Assembly (NCBI GenBank): GCA_019155205.2
Contig: JAHNZQ020000308.1
Location: 1,213,264 to 1,277,263 of the forward strand
Source: Gracilaria vermiculophylla
Lineage: Eukaryota; Rhodophyta; Florideophyceae; Gracilariales; Gracilariaceae
Reading direction: 5' to 3'
Length of the DNA: 64,000 nucleotides
The translations under genes and the position numbers were made by a program. The number at the start of each line of letters is the position of its first letter. The stretch's first letter is position 1. Under the pieces are notes generated by a model. The model was given only the letters and a program-made list of their open reading frames with translations. It made no database searches and was not told where the DNA came from. Below, piece after piece: positions 32,525 to 41,206 of this stretch.

Positions 32525-33037
32525 ATGCACGCGTACGCGCGCAAGCACGCGCTAGCCGCGCAGCAGCGCGCCTGCCGCGCGTGTTCCGCGCAGCAGCTGG
32601 CGCCCGTCAAGCTGCCGCGCCAGCCCGGCTCGCTGCAGCAGCTGTACCGCCGAAAGCTGCTGCGCCTCACCAACGAGCGGCGCGCCGTGCACGGCATACC
32701 GCCGGTGCGCCTGCACGCCAAGCTCAACGCCGCCGCGCTCGGACACAACGCCGACCTGGCGTTCCGCCAGATCCGCCTCAGCCACGTCGGGCACGACGGG
32801 TCGCGGCTGGGTGTGCGCGTGCGCCGCGTGGGCTACAGCTTTGCGTGGGCCGCGGAAAACCTGGCGCGCGGCCAGAAGAACCCTGCGCATGCCATCAACA
32901 GCTGGATGAACAGCGCGGGCCATCGCCGAAACCTGCTCAACGCAAAGGCCACGCACATGGGCGTGCACGTCGGCCGCGGCCGCAATGGACAGCTGTACTG
33001 GGCGCAAGTTTTCGGCCGACCGCGGCCACGCAGTTGA
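32525..33037 (+). CDS. CAP-domain (SCP/PR-1/YkwD-like) protein
   Basis: A 170-aa product. The CAP domain covers about 45-165: LLRLTNERRAVHGIPPVRLH at the start, the conserved His in LSHVGHDG, the Glu in WAAENLARG, WMNSAGHRRNLL with the second conserved His, and YWAQVFGRP at the end. These are the YkwD/PR-1 signatures. The in-frame ATG at 32525 is the second ATG after the TATA box; the first (32511) is in another frame. The frame is open upstream to 32303 without an ATG. No signal peptide is visible from 32525, which is odd for a usually secreted family; a 5' exon is possible. CAP proteins are extracellular and implicated in wall, lipid or defence functions; its role here is unknown. Confidence 0.75.
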   Translation: MHAYARKHALAAQQRACRACSAQQLAPVKLPRQPGSLQQLYRRKLLRLTNERRAVHGIPPVRLHAKLNAAALGHNADLAFRQIRLSHVGHDGSRLGVRVRRVGYSFAWAAENLARGQKNPAHAINSWMNSAGHRRNLLNAKATHMGVHVGRGRNGQLYWAQVFGRPRPRS

Positions 33038-33872
33038 TGTTGTGCTCTTTCTGCACCGAGCGCGTCTCGTTTGCGTACGTCGGAATGCGTGTGTACGATA
33101 GAGTGCTTTGAGCTTGGAATGCATCGCACCACAGCGTAGCCATGTAAACACATTAACGCCAACGGTGCGCGTTGACGCTTCTTGCCGCAAACGTCAAGTC
33201 GCGCCATCTCAGCAGTTGCGCTTGGCCAAATGCGCCTCCTAACCCGGCCAACAAAATGATGGCTACCGTAGTCGCAAGACCAGGCGATCGAAACCATCGG
33301 AGCCAGGTACAAGACAAACATAACAATATTGACAAAGTTATACATAGCAGCAACTCACGGTCAAGAAGGCGCAACGTAGACGTGGCCTTGTCCGACTAGC
33401 AAAAAGCAGCTTCACTTGGCTGGGAACATCCAGTCGTGAGACCGCAACGTGGTGGATGTACTCGCGCCAGATCTGCGTAGGGCGTCGCGACCTGCAGTGC
33501 TCTTTGCGATGGACACCGTGGCACACGTGAGCGGCCAGTGCACAGCCATGGCACGCGTCGCGGGCTGCGTGCACTGCGCGCATTACAGCAAATGCATTAC
33601 ACAAAACGCTCGTATGTTTTGGGTCTCGCGTGCAGAAGCACGCAGCATTTGTAATTACATATTCAGAAAACGATGCAAACTGTGCCCGAGCACAACTGCG
33701 GCCGTAAATGGGCGTACCGATAGTAACAGCACAATCACATTTATCAAATGCATTATGAGGTGCACCGAAACCTTGCGTCAATTCAAACTTGCTCCTGCGT
33801 GTAGGCCCAGCTAGAGACTAACATGATCGACATATCCATGACCAGGGTGCGCACCAAGTCCGCGCTCAGGCA
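33038..33872. other. Intergenic, nothing recognised
   Basis: Moderate GC, short frames only, no repeats noticed. Two genes converge across it (CAP + and KYGG protein -). Confidence 0.4.
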
Positions 33873-34328
33873 TTAGTCATCGTAGCCACCCCCATACTTC
33901 TTCCCCCCATACTTCTTCCCCCCGTACTTCCTCCCGCCGTATTTCCCGCCGCCGTACTTGCGGCCGCCGTAACCGCCGCCGTACTTACGTCCGCCGTACT
34001 TGCGGCCGCCGTAGCCGCCGCCGTACTTGCCGCCGTATTTGCCGCCGCCGTAGCCGCCGCCGTACTTGCCGCCGCCGTATTTCCCCCCGCCATACTTCTT
34101 CCCTCCGTACTTTCCACCAGAATAGTCATCGTCATAATCGTAATCGTCGTCATCGTAGTAATCGTCGTCGAAGCCGCGGATAGAACCATGGATGTCTTCG
34201 CTCGGCATTTCGGCCATCATGTTCTCATCGCGGTCATTTTCCACAGTATCTTTTTCCACAACAGCGCCGGAGAATGCTGTGCAGATGAATAGGGAAAGAA
34301 GCAACAGGAATACGCTCAAGTATTTCAT
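33873..34328 (-). CDS. Secreted acidic and KYGG-repeat (Gly/Tyr/Lys-rich) protein
   Basis: A 151-aa protein. A signal peptide (1-20, MKYLSVFLLLLSLFICTAFS) is followed by an acidic spacer, then an Asp/Tyr run (about 55-68) and about 17 short repeats of the type GGKYGG / GRKYGG covering residues 70-148, ending GGYDD. Such Tyr/Gly/Lys sequences are typical of structural or adhesive secreted proteins in which Tyr may be cross-linked or hydroxylated; that is inference. The ATG at 34328 begins the signal peptide. A TATAAAA box lies 119 bp upstream at 34447-34453 on the minus strand. No family was recognised. Confidence 0.8.
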   Translation of the reverse strand: MKYLSVFLLLLSLFICTAFSGAVVEKDTVENDRDENMMAEMPSEDIHGSIRGFDDDYYDDDDYDYDDDYSGGKYGGKKYGGGKYGGGKYGGGYGGGKYGGKYGGGYGGRKYGGRKYGGGYGGRKYGGGKYGGRKYGGKKYGGKKYGGGYDD

Positions 34329-34446
34329 CCTGAGAGGTGTTCAAAAGACCGCGATCTTCTTGGGTGGATCTGTACTTCAAAGTGTTCAGGTCGAGTCGAA
34401 ACTTACTGGGCGTGGGCGGCGGGATTTCCGACACAGCATCCCCGCC

Positions 34447-34453
34447 TTTTATA
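34447..34453 (-). promoter_or_regulatory. TATA box of the KYGG-repeat gene
   Basis: TATAAAA on the minus strand (in the context GGCTATAAAAGGCGGG), 119 bp before the start codon. Confidence 0.6.
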
Positions 34454-35665
34454 GCCGATAGAAGCATGCAGAGAAGCGCATTCTCCACAACAGAAACCGG
34501 ACTGCACTCTTGTTTCATACTCTCCCAAAATTTTGGAGTTCGGAACATCTTGTTTGCTGCAAATTTGCTAGAAGAGCGAAGCTTTACACAAACTAACAAC
34601 CGTGAAAACTTGAGCTGGTCAGCATGCGCTGTAAAACCATATCAGATGATTGGCAGCGAAAATGAATGGAGTTGTTTGCATTTGCTGTATGATTGCTCGC
34701 GCAGAACCACAAATCAGAAGAACTTGTTCTGCTTCAGGAGATGAGCGGCTGCAAGATCGAGATTGGCGACAGCCGACTTTTTTCTGCCAACACGACAGAA
34801 CCGCATGTCGAAATTTTATCAACTGCTGATACTCACCAAGGGGTTATACACGTTCGATTAGTGTGCCGCATGCGATGATCTGGTTTGATAATTCTTTCCC
34901 GTGCCAAATGACTGGTTCCGAGTGTTTCACACCAAAAAAAAAATCAGAATCATTTCGTGTGGCTCGCATATCACACATTTGTGTACTGTCATGCTTTCCG
35001 AAGATGACATAATATCATGGGAAACATAAATTGCTAGGTCTACAGACCAGAGCAGTTGTTTTCCGGCACAATAGAGGGACAACGCTCGCTGCATACAGAA
35101 AACACGGCCGATAAAGTACACTGAAGCAACGAATTACCGCCGCAATATCGCTACAGCCAGAAAATAATCGCGTGCAGTTGAACAAAGGCTACTGCCCTGC
35201 ATCTGATTTGAATAAAATTCAACTTCCATACTGCCTTTGCTCTAGGCATTTGCTTCTTGCTCTCTCTGCTGACCTCACACAGCTCGGCAACAAGCATATA
35301 TCCAAAGGGCTAATCAAATGATGCGACCACGTTCGTCAAGCACACGCTAGCCGCCCAATGGACTGGGAATGTCAGCGTTTAAATCCGTATCTACACATGA
35401 ATGGATTCCACAGCCAAACATTCACGTTTCATCATATGAGCCCGATGCAAGTAGCGAGTACTGCGTAGAAAAGCAAAATTCCATTGACATAAATATGTGC
35501 CAACCTTACAACCCTAATATGAAACAAAACCGCATCTCTCTAAACACCCTTAAAATCAGAGTTTGGGGCTCAGAAAGCAACCGCTATTACACCTGCCACC
35601 AAATGTTGGGGTCAGAAAGCGCTGAAAGGGGTAACAGTTCGACATGTAAGGCATCGGAAAATTTT
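34454..35665. other. Intergenic, nothing recognised
   Basis: AT-rich DNA with short frames only; no supported feature up to the dispersed repeat. Confidence 0.4.
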
Positions 35666-36576
35666 TAATGCGTCGTTTCAACCAGGAGCTCTAAAGACTC
35701 GTTTTTGTTCCAAATCACGATTCCAAGAAGAACGAGCAGCAAGCAACTTTCTCTCACGGAAAAATTTATGACCCGTTCCCTTCATAACTTTATGAAAAGA
35801 CAGTAGAAACATGTAGCTTTCTATAGAGTCTACTTTCGGACAAATCATATGAGTACTGGGGTTAAAGCAGTTGGTCGGGTGGAACTCAAACGCCAGAATT
35901 CCAAATTTTGGCCAAAACAAGACAGAGATAACAATTCAAACGGGTGTCTCAAGAGCGCGGAGTCTGTACTGAACGCATTAAAACCAACGATCAAAGGCAG
36001 TTTTTGCCTTGATAGCGCTGGAGAGCTCCGTCGCCTCATTAAACTCGCTCCGCGCAGAGATGCGCTAATAGAGGGGTTTGGCGGAGACTCACAAGCAGAG
36101 GCTCAAGATTGCTGCTTCTCGCGCTGCTAAAAAATCGCGCTTTGAACTGTGTTCAAAATGAGTTGGATGTTAAGTCGGCAGATGCAGCGAGCGATGGAAT
36201 GGGAAAGATAGTCGACGGATCGTCCTTGGTTGATCTCAAAGCTTGAAGTAATAGAGGTGTGACCGAATTGTGTAGCCTCCTACACGCTCTGTGGGCGCTG
36301 CTTTTGGTTGTGGAAACGCGCCTGGCACGCGCGGTACATTAAAAGTATACATGAAAACAGTACCATTTGGGACGCTGCAGTGTTTCGCTTACTACGGCGT
36401 CTGTTTTCTGGGGTGGAAGCCAAAGTTTTGTACACAAAGAGCTAAGACACGCAGCTTTCATAAGACGTATCGAACGTCACGCGTTCTGCAGAGAAAAGGA
36501 AATGAGGCCGGCTTCACTCGCCAAGTTTGAAGTCATATTAAGTTTCCGACGCAATACATGTTGAACTGTTACATAC
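35666..36576 (-). repeat. Dispersed repeat family B, copy 3 (left arm of inverted pair)
   Basis: About 910 bp, reversed relative to copy 4. It contains the full set of anchors listed for copy 2, from TGCGTCGTTTCAACC at the left to GTTGAACTGTTACATAC at the right. It is the longest and least rearranged copy in the window. It carries the empty-site sequence for the MITE (36345-36372, reversed). Confidence 0.7.
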
Positions 36577-36700
36577 AGAACGCCCACTAATGTTCCATTG
36601 TTGTTTATGTGGCATGGATGGCTTTACGTGGCTCCGTTCCGCATCCGGAGTTCCGGGCAAGCCGTCTTTTACTTTACCCCGCGCATGAGATTTTGACGAG

Positions 36701-37530
36701 ATAACAGGTCACCATGTACAGTACAGTGTCGTATAATTGAGTTGACTGAGAACTTGGAAAGTGAAGCCGGCCGCATTTCCGTTTTTCTGCAGTACTCGCA
36801 CTGATCGATACGTGGTACGAAAGCTGGGTGTGTCAGCTTTTTGCGCATCAAATCTTGCTTGCCTTGCACCACAGAAAACAATCGTCGTGGAAAGTGAAGC
36901 ACTGTTGCGTCGGTACTGTGTTCGCACAAGCTTTGAATGCGTCGCGCGTGCCAAGCTCGTGCAGCGAGCGAGCGCAAAGCCTGTAAATATGAGGGTCGAC
37001 CACTCGGTGGCGCGACAAGCATTTCACGCTCCGAGATCAACAAGGGACGATCCATGGACCTACTTTGCGACTGCCTCGCTCGCTGCATCTGCCGACCTTA
37101 CAACCGACACTTGCAGCATCACAATTCAAAGCGCGCCTCCAAGCAGCGCCAGCGGCGGCAATCCTGCGCCTCTGCTCGCGAGTCTGCGCGAGAAGCTCCG
37201 TCAGCGCATGGGTGCGCGCGGCGAGCTAAATATGGCGACGGAGCTCGGCAGCACTTTCAAGGCAAAAAAACTGCCGTTGGTCGCTGCTTTTAAAGCGTTC
37301 GGTGCACACTGTGCGGTCAAACGACGCCCGTTTGAAGTGTTCTCTCGGTGCTGTTTTGCACTCGACCAACTGCTTTAACTCGAGCGCTCATGTGATTTGT
37401 ACGAAAGCAGACTCTATCGAGAGCTACATGTTTTTACTCTCTTGTGACTGAGCTATGAAGGGAACGGTGGATCAGGTTTTCCGTGAAGGAAAGTAGCCTG
37501 AGGTGTTGTATGAAACGACGAATTACAATT
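36701..37530 (+). repeat. Dispersed repeat family B, copy 4 (right arm of inverted pair)
   Basis: Runs from ATAACAGGTCACCATGTA through GAAGCCGGCCGCATTTCC, GCCCGTTTGAAGTGTT and GAGCTACATGTTTTTACT to TATGAAACGACGAATT. It is the reverse of copy 3 across a spacer of about 125 bp, so the two arms could form a long imperfect hairpin. It lacks about 60 bp near its right end relative to copies 1 and 3. Confidence 0.7.
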
Positions 37531-38534
37531 TTGTGTCGCATTATATGGAGAAGTGTTAGCGTATAAATAGTTTTTTAATACGTATCCTGCATCAGTTGCA
37601 AATATTCTCATCTGTGGGTGTGGACTTGTCTCCGTCTCTGACAACCAGTGCCCCCTCACGATGAAAGTGTTTCCCTCATTGTTTGCGACACGTTTAGCAG
37701 GCGAATGAAGATCAAAAGGCTATGATAGATTTTCGTTGATACTTGTGAGAGAAGTTGTGTGGGGGTCGCGTTGACACACAATTTTTTTTTCTTTGTTTGG
37801 CTGTTCATATGATTTGAACAGTTGAAAGTGGGCGTGTCATGCGGATGGGATGTTTGTGCAGCGAGAGAGAAAGCGAAGGAAGAATGTGAGCAAGAAAGCA
37901 AATGATGACTTGGCTCACGGGTGAGAAGGCGGCCAAGGTAGAGCAAGGAAAAGTAGTTGTGTCATGCGCAGACCGCTGAACTTTTGCACATGTTTGCACA
38001 ACACGTTGCTCACGGCCTGCAGCACATGGGCTCGGCGAGCGCTTTGCAAGCGTGGTGCTGTGCATAGTTTGATGGTGTTGTGAAAACTGAAGCCGTTTTT
38101 CAAAATTGGCTTCGCATTTGGACAAGTTGACACGCACACAAGTGCGCACACGGCGAGTTGCGTGGATGGAACAACATCGTTGCCGCAGTGCCATATCAGG
38201 CTTCATCAACGGATGAATTCGTATTTGTCGCATGATGTAAGGGACTTTGGTGCACGAAACGCGGCGAGCGATGTGCACGCCGAGAGAAGCTTTTATACTT
38301 ACGGCATTCTCAACAAGGCAGTGGAAAGCGAGGCATTTTTGAAGCACATGTTTGAAAATAGCAAAGGAACGAGAGCGCCAGCAACTTGAAATTTGCGTTA
38401 AAGACGCCGCCCCGTATTTTTTTAATCAATATCTATCATAATCGGCGTGCGCGCCACGACCGAGATTTGCTGCAGTCGCACATCCTCATTTGCTGCGCTG
38501 CATGTAGCCGTGACACCAGTTTAAGCAATTGCGT
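37531..38534. other. Intergenic, nothing recognised
   Basis: Moderate GC, short frames only on both strands; no motif, repeat or promoter-like element stood out. Confidence 0.4.
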
Positions 38535-39014
38535 CTAATGGGTGTAAACCTTGCGCTTGCCAGTCGGCCTGCGCTTCGGCCACGGCTTGACTATCGGCTT
38601 CGGGATGTAGATGGGCTTGGGAATGATGACCGGCTTTGGAATGTAGATGGGCTTCGGTTTGTAGATGGGCCGCGGTACGACGATAGGCTTCGGCCTGCGA
38701 ATGGGCCTCGGTCTGGGCCTCCAGATGGGCCTGGGTTTCCACACGCGCTTGGGCTTCCACACGCGCTTGGGCTTCCACACGGGCTTGGGCTTCCACACGG
38801 GCACGGGCTTCCACACCGGCTTGGGTTTCCACACCGGCACGGGCTTCCACACCGGCTTGGGCTTCCACACGCGCGCGCTGCGCACGGCGCCAGCTAGCGG
38901 CGCGCGGGAGCCCGCGCGCGCGGGCACCGCCACCGCCGCCGCCGCGCACGCCAGCGCGCACGCCAGCGCGCACGCCAGCGCCAGCGCGCCAGCACGGACC
39001 GGGGCGCTGCTCAT
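38535..39014 (-). CDS. Secreted WKPxP-repeat protein
   Basis: A 159-aa protein. A signal peptide (about 1-30, very Ala/Leu-rich) is followed by a short linker and then about nine consecutive hexapeptides of the form VWKPKP / VWKPVP / VWKPKR, which grade into IWRPRP, then IVVPRP, IYKPKP, IYIPKP and VIIPKP repeats. It ends in a basic tail, KRKVYTH. The alternating bulky residue, Pro and Lys suggests an extended polyproline-like or beta structural protein of the extracellular matrix. The ATG at 39014 begins the signal peptide and lies 77 bp downstream of a TATAAAAA box. No known family was recognised. Cysteines occur only in the signal peptide. Confidence 0.8.
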   Translation of the reverse strand: MSSAPVRAGALALACALACALACAAAAVAVPARAGSRAPLAGAVRSARVWKPKPVWKPVPVWKPKPVWKPVPVWKPKPVWKPKRVWKPKRVWKPRPIWRPRPRPIRRPKPIVVPRPIYKPKPIYIPKPVIIPKPIYIPKPIVKPWPKRRPTGKRKVYTH

Positions 39015-39090
39015 GGCGGGGGAGGCGAACGCGGCACGCTCGGCGCTACCCGCCCCCCCCCCCGCGCCGCCCGCAGCCCACCGCCGCCGC

Positions 39091-39098
39091 TTTTTATA
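39091..39098 (-). promoter_or_regulatory. TATA box of the WKPxP gene
   Basis: TATAAAAA on the minus strand in a GC-rich context, 77 bp before the start codon. Confidence 0.65.
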
Positions 39099-39580
39099 CC
39101 GCCGTCGCGCCCAAATTCGCCGTCGCCGCGCCGCCGCCGCCGCCGCCGCCGCCGCCGGAAGATGCGCCGCGCGCAACGCTACTGTAAGGCGCGCGGAGCG
39201 CGTCGCGGGCGGGAAGGGGGCGCGCGCGCGGGCGCCGCGCGCCGGGGGGGGAAGGTGCGCGCCGCGCTGCACCGCGCGCGCGCGCGCGCGCATTGGATGC
39301 GGGAATTTGGGCGGCGGCGCGCGCGCGCGCGCGGCGCGGACGCGGGGGTTTCGCGAGGTGTGGCGCGCGACGGGCGCGCGGCGCGCGCGGCGCGGAGATG
39401 GCGCCGCGGCGCGCGCGGCGCGGCGCGGCGCAACACAAGCGGCGCGCGCATTGGCTCTGCGCGCGCGCGCCGCGGGCGGCGCGCGGCTGCGCGCGGCGAC
39501 GCGCGCGCGCTGCGCGCGGTGGCGGCGGGCGCTCGGGGCGCCGCGCGCGCGCAAATTCAGGCGGCGGTGGGGCGTGTCGC

Positions 39581-39618
39581 GCGGGCGGGCGGGCGGGCGG
39601 GCGGGCGGGCGGGCGGGC
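39581..39618 (+). repeat. GCGG microsatellite
   Basis: About nine tandem GGGC units on the plus strand; strong G-quadruplex potential. Confidence 0.85.
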
Positions 39619-39845
39619 GAGCCGGCGGCGGCGGGAGGGTGAGGCGCGCGGGGCGGCAAATGCGAGCGACAGCCAAGACACGCACGGCGGCGGCGCCGTG
39701 GGGGCGCGGGCGTCGGGCTGACGCGTGCCGCGCGCAGAGTCGACGTGCTGCGGGCGGGCGTGGTGGATATTTACGGAGGTGGTGCCAAACGCGGCGAAGT
39801 GGACGGACAGTTAACCAAAAAGAGAGCGCACGCGCGCGGGGGCGC

Positions 39846-40499
39846 TCAGCCCGCGCCGCCGCCGCCGCCGCGCGCGCGTGCCACAAACCCCCGCAGCACG
39901 TCCATGAGGTAGTCCACGGACACGTAGTCGCGGCCCAGCACCTGGCGCAGGTCGTGCGGCACGGCCACCACGACGGCCTCGTTGCGGCGGTCCAGCTGCA
40001 CGGTGAGCGCGTGGATGACCTGCTTGGCCTCTGCCAGATCGCGCGTGAGGCTGTCGAAGGTGTCGCTCTTGCGCTGGCGCGAGCGCGCGGCGGAGATGCG
40101 GTTCTTCATGCGGCGCAGCTCGCGCTTGTCCAGCGGGCGCGGCGGCGGCGTGGGCGGCGGCGGCGTGGGCGCGAACGACGGCCCGGACGGGAACGGCGCG
40201 CGCGGCGGCGAGTGCATGGGCGTGGGCGCGTGCGCGGGCGCGGGGGGGGGCGGGGGCGGCGACAATGTCATGCGCGAGCGCGAGAGCAGCGAATGCGGAG
40301 CGAGCGGCGAGGACGCGTACGTGAGGGCGCTGTCGGCGGAGAGGGCGCGCGGCGGCGGCAGCGCGGACGGCGAGCACAGGGGGCGCTGCAGGTCGGACAG
40401 AGACGGCAGCGGCGCGGGGTGCGAGTCGGCGTGCGGCGAGGACGGCTGCAGCAGGTAGTGCAGGCGGAGGCGCGCCTTGGACTGTGGGGAGGGGGCCAT
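39846..40499 (-). CDS. bZIP transcription factor
   Basis: A 217-aa protein. The Pro/Ser/Ala-rich N-terminal two-thirds is probably disordered. The basic region DKRELRRMKNRISAARSRQRK (124-144) has the invariant N-x7-R (Asn133, Arg141). A short zipper region follows with LTRDLAEAKQVIHALTVQL, in which heptad leucines are only partly kept, so dimerisation may be weak or heterotypic. The C-terminus has a further helical piece and a Gly tail. It should act in the nucleus as a DNA-binding regulator; targets are unknown. ATG 40499 is the first methionine; the frame upstream (to 40682) is Pro-rich without an ATG. It lies 225 bp downstream of the HIG1 gene on the same strand. Confidence 0.85.
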   Translation of the reverse strand: MAPSPQSKARLRLHYLLQPSSPHADSHPAPLPSLSDLQRPLCSPSALPPPRALSADSALTYASSPLAPHSLLSRSRMTLSPPPPPPAPAHAPTPMHSPPRAPFPSGPSFAPTPPPPTPPPRPLDKRELRRMKNRISAARSRQRKSDTFDSLTRDLAEAKQVIHALTVQLDRRNEAVVVAVPHDLRQVLGRDYVSVDYLMDVLRGFVARARGGGGGAG

Positions 40500-40723
40500 G
40501 GCCGGTGTTGGGGGCGGGCGGCGGGGGGGGGGGAAGGGGGAGGGTGGGCGAGGGGGGGGGTTTTGGGGGTAGGGTGGGCGGGGGGGGCTTTGGGGGTCGG
40601 GTGGCGGTGGTGGGGTGGAAATGGAATGGAGGCGGGACGGGGGTGGCGGTAGGGAGGGGGGGCACCACGGCAAACGGATCACATGCGGCGCAGGGGGGCG
40701 GCGGCGAAGGCGCGCGCAGGTAT

Positions 40724-40729
40724 TTTATT
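40724..40729 (-). terminator. AATAAA signal overlapping the HIG1 stop codon
   Basis: On the minus strand CAA-TAA-AAT supplies the last Gln codon, the stop and an AATAAA hexamer at once. Confidence 0.5.
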
Positions 40730-41078
40730 GGGCGGCGCCGCCGTTTTGCGGACGCACGACGGACGCGCCCAGCACGCCGAGCGTGGCGGCTTGCGCCACA
40801 ACGCGCGCGCGCATCATGGTCTGCGACAGGCGCGTGTTGCCGGCGCGGAACGCCAGCAGCCCGGCGCCCAGCACGGCGGCGGTGGCCAGCGCGCCGGCGG
40901 GCACCAGCGGGTTCTTGCGCAGCAGCGACAGGTCGCGCGGCGGCGGCAGCGGCACGTCGAACGACGGCGGCGCGTCGTCGTACAGCGCGGCGTCGTCGCC
41001 CTCGGGCGGCATCGACAGCACGATGCGCCGCGCGGCGCGACCGCCGCGCGCGTCTTGCTCGCCGTCGCGCTCACTCAT
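40725..41078 (-). CDS. HIG1-domain mitochondrial protein (Rcf1/HIGD-like)
   Basis: A 117-aa protein. A polar N-terminus ends with DLSLLRKNPLVPAG, which opens the HIG1 domain (about 55-108). The domain holds two hydrophobic helices (LVPAGALATAAVLGAGLLAF and AQAATLGVLGASV) joined by RAGNTRLSQTMMRARVVAQ, with the family's QxxMRxRVxxQ-type loop. HIG1 proteins sit in the inner mitochondrial membrane and help assemble or stabilise cytochrome c oxidase and respiratory supercomplexes. ATG 41078 is unambiguous. The stop codon is embedded in a polyadenylation-like signal (CAATAAAAT), so the 3' UTR may be very short. It diverges from the GT77-like gene, with 128 bp between start codons. Confidence 0.88.
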   Translation of the reverse strand: MSERDGEQDARGGRAARRIVLSMPPEGDDAALYDDAPPSFDVPLPPPRDLSLLRKNPLVPAGALATAAVLGAGLLAFRAGNTRLSQTMMRARVVAQAATLGVLGASVVRPQNGGAAQ

Positions 41079-41206
41079 CGCCGCGCGCTTGCGGCCGGGC
41101 GGCGCGCGCTGCTGTGCGCCACGTGGCCGGGGGTGCGCTCGCGGCGCGCGCTATTTGCGAGGCGGCGGCGCGGCCGGCGGAGCGCGGCGGCGCGGCGGCG
41201 CGAGCG

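Larger units (their letters stand above)
39015..39845. other. Extremely GC-rich spacer with (CG)n and (GCGG)n runs
   Basis: Promoter side of the WKPxP gene and 3' side of the bZIP gene. It contains a (CG)n run near 39275-39292 and about nine GCGG repeats at 39581-39618. The long frames here are Arg/Ala-rich compositional artefacts. Confidence 0.5.

Noticed and set aside
30445..32548. Very long minus- and plus-strand frames over 31.2-32.3 kb
   Set aside because: Driven by GGC/GGCGGA repeats and GC-rich DNA. The products are Arg/Ala/Pro low-complexity in every frame, with no domain or signal peptide.
39094..40668. Long plus-strand frames opposite the WKPxP and bZIP genes (for example 39162-40652)
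   Set aside because: Arg/Gly/Ala-rich shadows of the minus-strand genes and the GC-rich spacer; the minus-strand frames carry recognisable domains and the plus-strand ones do not.
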